Source: Gyrodactylus bullatarudis (lineage: Eukaryota; Platyhelminthes; Monogenea; Gyrodactylidea; Gyrodactylidae). Taken from it: a stretch of 64,000 nt of DNA. The notes below the pieces were generated by a model that was not told where the DNA came from, searched no databases, and saw nothing but the letters and a program-made list of their open reading frames with translations. The DNA lies in assembly GCA_012064415.1 (NCBI GenBank), contig SSNU01000061.1, forward strand, positions 285,409 to 349,408, written 5' to 3'. The translations under genes were made by a program, and so were the position numbers. Below, piece by piece: positions 35,164-46,326 of this stretch (position 1 is its first letter; every line of letters starts with the position of its first letter).

Positions 35164-35954
35164 ATTTTTGTTTCGTAAAAAATTTTTTTTTTCAATTTTT
35201 AAGTTTTAAAGATCAGTAGATATTATTTAAACGAGGTAATTCTTTTAATTCAGTTTCCTTACATTTATACTACACAATAGGCTAGGATGAATTTTTTCTC
35301 CAAACAACTCACGAAAGGACTTACTTTTCTGATAAATTTTAGTACTCAGATCATGTTTTGCATATTTTTAAAGCATGAAAGTCATTCTCCATTATGTGAT
35401 TGCCCATCTTTCCCACAATATCCCACGGAAATGATAAAATAACGAAATTAACCATGAAGCCCCTCTTGATGATAAGATTTCTATTTTTGGTGATAAAACT
35501 TGAGAAACTCATTAAATGGCCGGATTTTAGTGAAATTTGAAAATTGAACGGCGATTTGAAAAATTCTGGATTTTAAAAACCGAGTGACATAATGGAGAAT
35601 CATTTTCGACACATTCTTCAATACAAAATAATGCTTAGAATTGATATTTTAATTAGAGAAGTTGGTCCAAATATGAGGTTAAAAATTTCACCCTAACCTA
35701 CTACACAATAAATAGTTATGGGAATTATAAATCATAAAAAAAGGCATAAATAGTTGTAGAGAAATCTCATTAAATTTATGAAAAATGAGTTGGATTCGAT
35801 GTACATTGAACAATGGAAGTTTAAATTAAAAGATTTGAGAATATTAGAAGTCTGTGGATGATCAGAGTCAAAAATTATTTAGTTTTATTGAGAGACAGTC
35901 AAATCTTATTTATTAATATTAAAAAGATATCATAATTTTGAACCAAGTAGTTCT
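35164..35954. other. gene-free AT-rich stretch
   Basis: No coding frame, RNA or repeat could be supported between the Myb-like remnant and the Penelope-like element. Confidence 0.4.
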
Positions 35955-36899
35955 TCAGGGAGCTGTTCGGCATAGATTGTCTATAACGTTGTTCGCTTGC
36001 TGCCTGACTATGTTGTCTTCTGGCTTGTATTGGTCTGTCTGTAGAAAGAGGAGAAAAGGGTGTAGTATTTCTTAAAGAGCAAGGTGTATAAAAAGTATAG
36101 TGATTGTTACAATAATCAGAATTATTAGAGTAATAACTCTGATAATATAATTCATCACTTGAAGGAAAATTAAAATAAAGATTAGAATAAAAGAAATTTA
36201 GATTACCCTGATAAAAAACAGTTAGGACTCACACAATATTTCGAATACATGTCGTATTCTTCTTCTGGCGTGAGATTTTTCAAAAAACTTAAGATACTTA
36301 AAACCTTGTGTGTCCAATCAAAACATTAAACCAATCAGATTTCTTCTCAACTTTAATCAATCAATTCTAACCAACGATTTCCAATATTTATACATTTTGG
36401 AGTATAAATAATGGCTAAATATTATGTTTAATCCCCAAATTTTACCATCACCTTCCACTTGAATATGATTGGTTGGACCTTTCTACACCCTCATTGGTTA
36501 ATATTATTGGGGCAGAGAGGTATAAAACACATTCATTTATGAAATAAATCCCTATCTCGTGTCATCAAGTGTGTAATTGACTGTATCCGTCTTATTACCA
36601 TTAACAACGTCGTTTAGTTTAATTTCCATAGATTCCAAAATCATAATTTTCCTAGACTTTTTACGTTATTAAAATCTATAATATGATCTGGATTGTCAGC
36701 CCAGTGTTTAGCTAGTGCTGATTTGTCTACCTGTACTTTTTCTATAGCCTTCTTATGCTCTCTACACCTAATCTCAAAATTTCTTTCGGTACGACCTATG
36801 TATAATCAGAATTATTAGCGTAATAACTCTGATAATATAATTCATCACTTGAAGGAAAATTAAAATAAAGATTAGAATAAAAAACATTTAGATTACCCA
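35955..36899 (-). mobile_element. Penelope-like element, inverted partial copy
   Basis: The minus strand repeats the GIY-YIG domain and 3' tail found on the plus strand at 37450-38110, with small indels. A further tail fragment lies at 36807-36899. Relative to the other arm it carries an extra segment of about 191 nt at 36393-36583. This head-to-head arrangement of partial copies is common for Penelope-like elements. Confidence 0.7.
36393..36583. repeat. 191-nt insertion in the inverted Penelope arm
   Basis: Present in the left arm and absent from the right arm at the same site, with at most a TA duplication. It contains a TATA-box-like GAGGTATAAAACAC and a downstream AAATAAA. It may be an insertion here or a deletion in the other arm. 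Confidence 0.5.
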
Positions 36900-38109
36900 T
36901 TATAGAACCATAAAATTGACAACAGAAAAAGAAAAAGATAACTCTTTGAATTTTCTAGATATGAAACTAATGAGAACAGAAGCTGAAATCCAAACTCGAG
37001 TATACAGAAAACCTACAAATAAAAATATAATTATGAATTATTATTCATATGCACCTCGAAAATATAAACCAAATACATTACAAGGGGAAATTTAAAGAAC
37101 ACTAAGATTATGTGATACTTGTTTTTTAAGAGAAGATTTAGAAGATTTGTTTTAATTTTTCAGAAAAATGGTTACCCAGATGGTTTAATAAATAGTTTTA
37201 TTGTTAGTACAAAAGATAAATTTGATAATAATAATTTTAATAATTTTGTTTTTGATTTTAATAATACTGTTTTAATGGATTTTTCACAGTTAAGTATTGA
37301 TATATCTTCAGTTTTAAAAAAAATTTGGTATTAAGACTATTTTTAGGTTAGGTAATAAAATAGGAAAATTTTTGACTGAAAAACAAAATTTAGATCTAGA
37401 TGAGATTCAAGGCATTTATAAAATAACTTGTTCGTGCGAAAAATCATACATAGGTCGTACCGAAAGAAATTTTGAGATTAGGTGTAGAGAGCATAAGAAG
37501 GCTATAGAAAAAGTACAGATAGACAAATCAGCACTAGCTAAACACTGGGCTGACAATCCAGATCATATTATAGATTTTAATAACGTAAAAAGTCTAGGAA
37601 ACATGAGAAATAAGTATAAAAATATGATTTTGGAGTCTATAGAAATTAAACTAAACGAGGTTGTTAATGGTAATAAGACGGATATAAATATTGGAAATCG
37701 TTGGTTAGAATTGATTGATTAAAGTTGAGAAGAAATCTGATTGGTTTAATGTTTTGATTGGACACACAAGGTTTTAAGTATCTTAAGTTTTTTGAAAAAT
37801 CTCACGCCAGAAGAAGAATACGACATGTATTCGAAATATTGTGTGAGTCCTAACTGTTTTTATCAGGGTAATCTAAATGTTTTTTATTCTAATCTTTATT
37901 TTAATTTTCCTTCAAGTGATGAATTATATTATCAGAGTTATTACTCTAATAATTCTGATTATTGTAACAATCACTATACTTTTTATACACCTTGCTCTTT
38001 AAGAAATACTACACCCTTTTCTCCTCTTTCTACAGATAGACCAATACAAGCCAGAAGACAACATAGACAGGCAGTAAGCGAACAACGTTATAGACAATTA
38101 AAAAGATAG
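36900..38109 (+). pseudogene. Penelope-like retroelement 3' part: RT thumb, GIY-YIG nuclease, tail
   Basis: The reverse-transcriptase C-terminal part (36912-37115) reads SLNFLDMKLMRTEAEIQTR and VYRKPTNKN, then hits stops. The GIY-YIG endonuclease (about 37345-37722) reads EIQGIYKITC, KSYIGRTERN, RCREHKKAIEK and ILESIEIKLNE, so the GIY and YIG strands, arginine, histidine and catalytic glutamate are all present. A downstream frame (37792-38109) is rich in Tyr, Ser and Asn and has no known domain. Most of the RT is missing, so the copy cannot move by itself. The nuclease would nick DNA to prime reverse transcription. Confidence 0.8.
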
Positions 38110-39013
38110 CAAAAATGGGTACATTTGTGATTTTACCTACTGTAATAAAACCCAAGCACAAACCTGTCTAAAAAGGAATTTTCCGAAATAACAGAACTGA
38201 ACCAAAAACTTTGTTGAAAGAAACGAACAAAAGGTAACTGAGCTAGGAAGTATCCGAACCAAATTAAACGAGGATAACTAAAAATTCTCAAAGAATCCCC
38301 AGTAACAAATAGGAATGAAACCGAACCAGAAACTCGTCTGAAGATTTTTACTGAAATAGAGTTGAAGGTAGACAATAAATGAACAGGATTAAATTTTCCT
38401 TTCCGAAATAGTAGCTAATTTGTTCTTTGGAATGAGATTCCGTAAATTTCTTTATTTCAAATGCATTCTTGAGCACTCAGAGGGCTTCAGGATTTTAGAT
38501 AGAGATAAGTACATTACAAAATGCAGCATTTCAAATTTTTTTTGGAAATTATTGCTATAATAGAATGAGTGTCTCTCTCTAGAAGCCCACTGTAAGTAAG
38601 CACCAAAAAATCCATTCAGACCTGAGACCCCAACGACAAACAAGACAAGTCTTCTGTCATTTTCGTAAGCTTTCAAATTCAAATAAAAGTTTAAAAAAAA
38701 TTCGTGAGTTTACTCTGCGAGTCTTTCACAAAGTATTTTTCGCTAAGTACTTCATGTTATATTAATTGATTAATTAAAAAATTCAATTTATACAAATTTT
38801 GTATTGTGCAAAAACTTACACACTCGGCTTAAACACTGTATTACTTTAAAACACATAGGTTTTATAAATTAGGGTCATTCACCATGTTTGTACAATTAGT
38901 ACCAAAAGTATGATAAACCGGTATTATTTTCCAAAGTATCATATTTTAAAAAATTTTTATATTACAGTTTCAAAACAAATAAATATTACAAAAACGGTAT
39001 AATATACCAATAC
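38110..39013. other. gene-free stretch
   Basis: Frames in 38130-38400 give lysine- and glutamate-rich peptides interrupted by stops and frameshifts, possibly an old coding remnant. Nothing is identifiable. Confidence 0.35.
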
Positions 39014-39227
39014 TGTATTTTGTAATGAAGTTAATAGAGCTGAGGAGAATTATTCAAACATCGAACGCGAAGCTCTTGGAATATACGCTGGCGTCACGCA
39101 CTTCAGGAAGTACCTCCTAGGGCGTCAGTTCTTCATACAATCAGATCACTCTCCTCTCAAGTACATCTTCGACGGCAGAGTACAGACTGCAACCCTGGGC
39201 AATCGAACTCTCCGCATACAACTATGA
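39014..39227 (+). pseudogene. second Ty3/gypsy RNase H fragment
   Basis: The frame reads RAEENYSNIEREALGIYAG, then THFRKYLLGRQFFIQSDH and SPLKYIFDG, the RNase H core of a Ty3/gypsy polyprotein. It differs from the fragment at 33064 and so is a separate insertion. It is truncated at both ends and less AT-rich than its surroundings. Confidence 0.75.
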
Positions 39228-39886
39228 GGTTACCTAAGTAAAGGTCGAGATCTGGATCTAGATGTGAATGCTTACCGGTGCCAAACATGCAACCTCAACA
39301 CCCGCAAACGCACAAATAGATATAATTATTATTTATCATATTACAAATGATCATTTTGGGATTGACTCTGATGATAATGATTCAAGTCTGCTGATTTTTA
39401 TAGGGCTAATGCTGTTTGAAGCATCGATATGAGAGACTCAAGGAATCGCTAAAAAATTAAATTGAATTTTACTGTCTATATGAACTTCGATATTTCACCA
39501 AAACAATTTTGGATTATTTTTAGCAATTCTTCTCTGTAGAAATGATTTTATTGATGGTTTATCATATATATGCTACTCAAAATTGTCGAGGCAGTACTAA
39601 TGAACCCAAAATATACATTTTTGTTTTATTATAAATGCGAAACTAACTAAATTACCTAGATCCGGCATAAATTGGTAAGATGAAACTAGAATGGCGTCAA
39701 TCTCTAATCTGCCATATTACAAGTAGGATTCTTAAAACTCATTGATAAAACTGCTTTTACGGGGATTCCTTTGAAATGAAAAATTGACGAAAATGCCCTT
39801 TTTCGTTTTTACTCTTTCAAAAGCTGTCTAATTTTTAGAAATTTTCAAATTGAGGGAAAGAATGTAAAATTAGAAATAAAAAAGAA
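39228..39886. other. gene-free stretch left of the 807-bp array
   Basis: No gene or repeat could be supported. The array starts abruptly at 39887. Confidence 0.4.
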
Positions 39887-41830
39887 GGCAATTGAACTTG
39901 ATGTAAATCAATCCAAAACTCGTTTGATGATTCTAAAAATTAACTTAACTCTAACTGAACTTAATCATAATTTCTCCTACCTCATCGTGAATAAAATAAA
40001 GGATCTTGACATTTCTTACGACTACAAATTCTCAATTAAGTACCAAGTGAATGATCTTATAAAATCGTTAAGGTATTCAACTTTCACTGCCACGAGATTT
40101 GTAACAAGCTCTGTTGTTAAGATCATATTCTACAAAAGATTTGATTACCCAGTAGTCCTTATCTTCGGTCTCTCTCATCAATTTACTAAGAAACTAGACC
40201 AGATCCAATTCAGATTCCTCAAGTCCTGTTACAGTCCAATAAGTTATAAATAATGCCTTCACCTCTCCTGCTAATTTTAATTTCTAACAAAAAAATATCT
40301 TTTTCTCTCTTTTTCTCAAACATATCCTAGTTGTGAAAAGGGCTTGCTCTACCTCCAAAGCAAACAAATGAATCATCATCATTTCTAAGGGTGCTAAATT
40401 CAATGCCAAATGGGAGAAGTCATCGGATAAATTTGAACTTTCAACCAACTTTCTGTCCTCTAGATCTCAAATAGTTCAATTCAATAGTAATTTTTCTGAA
40501 CCTATCAAGATTACATCAGTAGTTCCCCAGTGATCAGTTATTGAACCCCTTTTGTTCAATCTAGTATTCTCAAAAATCAAAACCTCGTCTTCCGAAACCT
40601 TTTACTATAAATTCGCTGATGATCTGAAAAATTATAATTTCTAATCACTATGATGATTCGTGAGGAACTTGAACATATCAACATCTCCTTAGAGGCAATT
40701 GAACTTGATGTAAATCAATCCAAAACTCGTTTGATGATTCTAAAAATTAACTTAACTCTAACTGAACTTAATCATAATTTCTCCTACCTCATCGTGAATA
40801 AAATAAAGGATCTTGACATTTCTTACGACTACAAATTCTCAATTAAGTACCAAGTGAATGATCTTATAAAATCGTTAAGGTATTCAACTTTCACTGCCAC
40901 GAGATTTGTAACAAGCTCTGTTGTTAAGATCATATTCTACAAAAGATTTGATTACCCAGTAGTCCTTATCTTCGGTCTCTCTCATCAATTTACTAAGAAA
41001 CTAGACCAGATCCAATTCAGATTCCTCAAGTCCTGTTACAGTCCAATAAGTTATAAATAATGCCTTCACCTCTCCTGCTAATTTTAATTTCTAACAAAAA
41101 AATATCTTTTTCTCTCTTTTTCTCAAACATATCCTAGTTGTGAAAAGGGCTTGCTCTACCTCCAAAGCAAACAAATGAATCATCATCATTTCTAAGGGTG
41201 CTAAATTCAATGCCAAATGGGAGAAGTCATCGGATAAATTTGAACTTTCAACCAACTTTCTGTCCTCTAGATCTCAAATAGTTCAATTCAATAGTAATTT
41301 TTCTGAACCTATCAAGATTACATCAGTAGTTCCCCAGTGATCAGTTATTGAACCCCTTTTGTTCAATCTAGTATTCTCAAAAATCAAAACCTCGTCTTCC
41401 GAAACCTTTTACTATAAATTCGCTGATGATCTGAAAAATTATAATTTCTAATCACTATGATGATTCGTGAGGAACTTGAACATATCAACATCTCCTTAGA
41501 GGCAATTGAACTTGATGTAAATCAATCCAAAACTCGTTTGATGATTCTAAAAATTAACTTAACTCTAACTGAACTTAATCATAATTTCTCCTACCTCATC
41601 GTGAATAAAATAAAGGATCTTGACATTTCTTACGACTACAAATTCTCAATTAAGTACCAAGTGAATGATCTTATAAAATCGTTAAGGTATTCAACTTTCA
41701 CTGCCACGAGATTTGTAACAAGCTCTGTTGTTAAGATCATATTCTACAAAAGATTTGATTACCCAGTAGTCCTTATCTTCGGTCTCTCTCATCAATTTAC
41801 TAAGAAACTAGACCAGATCCAATTCAGATT
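39887..41830 (+). repeat. tandem array of an 807-bp LINE RT fragment, plus orientation
   Basis: About 2.4 head-to-tail copies of an 807-bp unit; copies look identical by eye. Each unit encodes part of a non-LTR reverse transcriptase: FLSSRSQIVQFNSNFSEPIK, VPQ-stop-SVIEPLLFN, YYKFADDLKNYNF, and a downstream frame with NQSKTRLMILK and VNKIKDLDISYDYKF. The catalytic FADD is present, but stops and a frameshift are shared by every copy, so decay came before amplification. The open frame repeated in each unit (up to 136 codons) is the RT thumb region, not a gene. Confidence 0.9.
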
Positions 41831-41889
41831 TAAGGTTTTCTTGTAATTGTTACAGAGGAGTATTCTGAACCAGATTGGAAACAAGCAGA
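41831..41889. other. 59-nt spacer at the inversion point of the arrays
   Basis: Unique sequence separating the plus and minus arrays. The plus array stops within the RT thumb region; the minus array starts at a different point of the unit, so the junction is not a simple hairpin. Confidence 0.8.
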
Positions 41890-44800
41890 AGAGGTGAAGG
41901 CATTATTTATAACTTATTGGACTGTAACAGGACTTGAGGAATCTGAATTGGATCTGGTCTAGTTTCTTAGTAAATTGATGAGAGAGACCGAAGATAAGGA
42001 CTACTGGGTAATCAAATCTTTTGTAGAATATGATCTTAACAACAGAGCTTGTTACAAATCTCGTGGCAGTGAAAGTTGAATACCTTAACGATTTTATAAG
42101 ATCATTCACTTGGTACTTAATTGAGAATTTGTAGTCGTAAGAAATGTCAAGATCCTTTATTTTATTCACGATGAGGTAGGAGAAATTATGATTAAGTTCA
42201 GTTAGAGTTAAGTTAATTTTTAGAATCATCAAACGAGTTTTGGATTGATTTACATCAAGTTCAATTGCCTCTAAGGAGATGTTGATATGTTCAAGTTCCT
42301 CACGAATCATCATAGTGATTAGAAATTATAATTTTTCAGATCATCAGCGAATTTATAGTAAAAGGTTTCGGAAGACGAGGTTTTGATTTTTGAGAATACT
42401 AGATTGAACAAAAGGGGTTCAATAACTGATCACTGGGGAACTACTGATGTAATCTTGATAGGTTCAGAAAAATTACTATTGAATTGAACTATTTGAGATC
42501 TAGAGGACAGAAAGTTGGTTGAAAGTTCAAATTTATCCGATGACTTCTCCCATTTGGCATTGAATTTAGCACCCTTAGAAATGATGATGATTCATTTGTT
42601 TGCTTTGGAGGTAGAGCAAGCCCTTTTCACAACTAGGATATGTTTGAGAAAAAGAGAGAAAAAGATATTTTTTTGTTAGAAATTAAAATTAGCAGGAGAG
42701 GTGAAGGCATTATTTATAACTTATTGGACTGTAACAGGACTTGAGGAATCTGAATTGGATCTGGTCTAGTTTCTTAGTAAATTGATGAGAGAGACCGAAG
42801 ATAAGGACTACTGGGTAATCAAATCTTTTGTAGAATATGATCTTAACAACAGAGCTTGTTACAAATCTCGTGGCAGTGAAAGTTGAATACCTTAACGATT
42901 TTATAAGATCATTCACTTGGTACTTAATTGAGAATTTGTAGTCGTAAGAAATGTCAAGATCCTTTATTTTATTCACGATGAGGTAGGAGAAATTATGATT
43001 AAGTTCAGTTAGAGTTAAGTTAATTTTTAGAATCATCAAACGAGTTTTGGATTGATTTACATCAAGTTCAATTGCCTCTAAGGAGATGTTGATATGTTCA
43101 AGTTCCTCACGAATCATCATAGTGATTAGAAATTATAATTTTTCAGATCATCAGCGAATTTATAGTAAAAGGTTTCGGAAGACGAGGTTTTGATTTTTGA
43201 GAATACTAGATTGAACAAAAGGGGTTCAATAACTGATCACTGGGGAACTACTGATGTAATCTTGATAGGTTCAGAAAAATTACTATTGAATTGAACTATT
43301 TGAGATCTAGAGGACAGAAAGTTGGTTGAAAGTTCAAATTTATCCGATGACTTCTCCCATTTGGCATTGAATTTAGCACCCTTAGAAATGATGATGATTC
43401 ATTTGTTTGCTTTGGAGGTAGAGCAAGCCCTTTTCACAACTAGGATATGTTTGAGAAAAAGAGAGAAAAAGATATTTTTTTGTTAGAAATTAAAATTAGC
43501 AGGAGAGGTGAAGGCATTATTTATAACTTATTGGACTGTAACAGGACTTGAGGAATCTGAATTGGATCTGGTCTAGTTTCTTAGTAAATTGATGAGAGAG
43601 ACCGAAGATAAGGACTACTGGGTAATCAAATCTTTTGTAGAATATGATCTTAACAACAGAGCTTGTTACAAATCTCGTGGCAGTGAAAGTTGAATACCTT
43701 AACGATTTTATAAGATCATTCACTTGGTACTTAATTGAGAATTTGTAGTCGTAAGAAATGTCAAGATCCTTTATTTTATTCACGATGAGGTAGGAGAAAT
43801 TATGATTAAGTTCAGTTAGAGTTAAGTTAATTTTTAGAATCATCAAACGAGTTTTGGATTGATTTACATCAAGTTCAATTGCCTCTAAGGAGATGTTGAT
43901 ATGTTCAAGTTCCTCACGAATCATCATAGTGATTAGAAATTATAATTTTTCAGATCATCAGCGAATTTATAGTAAAAGGTTTCGGAAGACGAGGTTTTGA
44001 TTTTTGAGAATACTAGATTGAACAAAAGGGGTTCAATAACTGATCACTGGGGAACTACTGATGTAATCTTGATAGGTTCAGAAAAATTACTATTGAATTG
44101 AACTATTTGAGATCTAGAGGACAGAAAGTTGGTTGAAAGTTCAAATTTATCCGATGACTTCTCCCATTTGGCATTGAATTTAGCACCCTTAGAAATGATG
44201 ATGATTCATTTGTTTGCTTTGGAGGTAGAGCAAGCCCTTTTCACAACTAGGATATGTTTGAGAAAAAGAGAGAAAAAGATATTTTTTTGTTAGAAATTAA
44301 AATTAGCAGGAGAGGTGAAGGCATTATTTATAACTTATTGGACTGTAACAGGACTTGAGGAATCTGAATTGGATCTGGTCTAGTTTCTTAGTAAATTGAT
44401 GAGAGAGACCGAAGATAAGGACTACTGGGTAATCAAATCTTTTGTAGAATATGATCTTAACAACAGAGCTTGTTACAAATCTCGTGGCAGTGAAAGTTGA
44501 ATACCTTAACGATTTTATAAGATCATTCACTTGGTACTTAATTGAGAATTTGTAGTCGTAAGAAATGTCAAGATCCTTTATTTTATTCACGATGAGGTAG
44601 GAGAAATTATGATTAAGTTCAGTTAGAGTTAAGTTAATTTTTAGAATCATCAAACGAGTTTTGGATTGATTTACATCAAGTTCAATTGCCTCTAAGGAGA
44701 TGTTGATATGTTCAAGTTCCTCACGAATCATCATAGTGATTAGAAATTATAATTTTTCAGATCATCAGCGAATTTATAGTAAAAGGTTTCGGAAGACGAG

Positions 44801-45960
44801 GTTTTGATTTTTGAGAATACTAGATTGAACAAAAGGGGTTCAATAACTGATCACTGGGGAACTACTGATGTAATCTTGATAGGTTCAGAAAAATTACTAT
44901 TGAATTGAACTATTTGAGATCTAGAGGACAGAAAGTTGGTTGAAAGTTCAAATTTATCCGATGACTTCTCCCATTTGGCATTGAATTTAGCACCCTTAGA
45001 AATGATGATGATTCATTTGTTTGCTTTGGAGGTAGAGCAAGCCCTTTTCACAACTAGGATATGTTTGAGAAAAAGAGAGAAAAAGATATTTTTTTGTTAG
45101 AAATTAAAATTAGCAGGAGAGGTGAAGGCATTATTTATAACTTATTGGACTGTAACAGGACTTGAGGAATCTGAATTGGATCTGGTCTAGTTTCTTAGTA
45201 AATTGATGAGAGAGACCGAAGATAAGGACTACTGGGTAATCAAATCTTTTGTAGAATATGATCTTAACAACAGAGCTTGTTACAAATCTCGTGGCAGTGA
45301 AAGTTGAATACCTTAACGATTTTATAAGATCATTCACTTGGTACTTAATTGAGAATTTGTAGTCGTAAGAAATGTCAAGATCCTTTATTTTATTCACGAT
45401 GAGGTAGGAGAAATTATGATTAAGTTCAGTTAGAGTTAAGTTAATTTTTAGAATCATCAAACGAGTTTTGGATTGATTTACATCAAGTTCAATTGCCTCT
45501 AAGGAGATGTTGATATGTTCAAGTTCCTCACGAATCATCATAGTGATTAGAAATTATAATTTTTCAGATCATCAGCGAATTTATAGTAAAAGGTTTCGGA
45601 AGACGAGGTTTTGATTTTTGAGAATACTAGATTGAACAAAAGGGGTTCAATAACTGATCACTGGGGAACTACTGATGTAATCTTGATAGGTTCAGAAAAA
45701 TTACTATTGAATTGAACTATTTGAGATCTAGAGGACAGAAAGTTGGTTGAAAGTTCAAATTTATCCGATGACTTCTCCCATTTGGCATTGAATTTAGCAC
45801 CCTTAGAAATGATGATGATTCATTTGTTTGCTTTGGAGGTAGAGCAAGCCCTTTTCACAACTAGGATATGTTTGAGAAAAAGAGAGAAAAAGATATTTTT
45901 TTGTTAGAAATTAAAATTAGCAGGAGAGGTGAAGGCATTATTTATAACTTATTGGACTGT
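41890..45960 (-). repeat. tandem array of the 807-bp LINE RT fragment, minus orientation
   Basis: Five full units and 36 nt of a sixth, all in reverse orientation to the array at 39887-41830, with no difference noticed between units. It ends at the ambiguous base at 45961, which probably marks an assembly gap, so true copy number is unknown. Confidence 0.9.
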
Positions 45961-45961
45961 N
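45961..45961. other. ambiguous base N at array edge
   Basis: The single N lies exactly where the minus array breaks off and probably marks a gap or collapse in the assembly. Confidence 0.9.
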
Positions 45962-45988
45962 TCTGTTTTAAAATTGTATATATATCTA

Positions 45989-46326
45989 GCCGGTGTAAGA
46001 GTCTGATGAGATCCGGTGAAATATAAGCTTTATCACTAAATATTCACTTGTCTTCTAAATCCTTACAATGAATTCTTCATTGGAACCAAAATTATTTATT
46101 ATTATTATTATTACCCTATACTTTAAAGTAGTTACATAAATTAATTAATATAGATGATATTAAGCTGGTATTAGCAGCTACTTTTGGAGGTAGATTCTGA
46201 ATGGCTGATTCTCAAAGTTCTACATAATTACTCTCGGGCCCTCCCCGAGTTAAAATATTTATAATTTTTAACCATGAAAACACAATTACAAAATTGTTTT
46301 GAGCACATTTGTTTGTTGTTTAAATT
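45989..46326. other. DDHD gene 5' flank with dispersed repeat and ATT microsatellite
   Basis: 45989-46045 matches 11390-11450. An (ATT)n run lies near 46092-46113. The last 70 nt before the start codon are conserved in the dead DDHD copy at 32624, so they were part of the duplicated block and may hold the promoter. Confidence 0.55.

Noticed and set aside
38133..38375. 80-codon minus-strand frame rich in Phe and Ser
   Set aside because: No family and no conserved pattern; the opposite strand looks equally protein-like but is interrupted.
39924..45541. Eight repeated open frames of 109-136 codons
   Set aside because: They are the same RT thumb fragment in each 807-bp unit, downstream of shared stops; not genes.
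46000..46030. CTGATGAGATCCGGTGAAA in the repeat upstream of the DDHD gene
   Set aside because: The CUGAUGAG and GAAA boxes are present but there is no stem II and no matching stem I. The homologous copy at 11400 has also lost the core.
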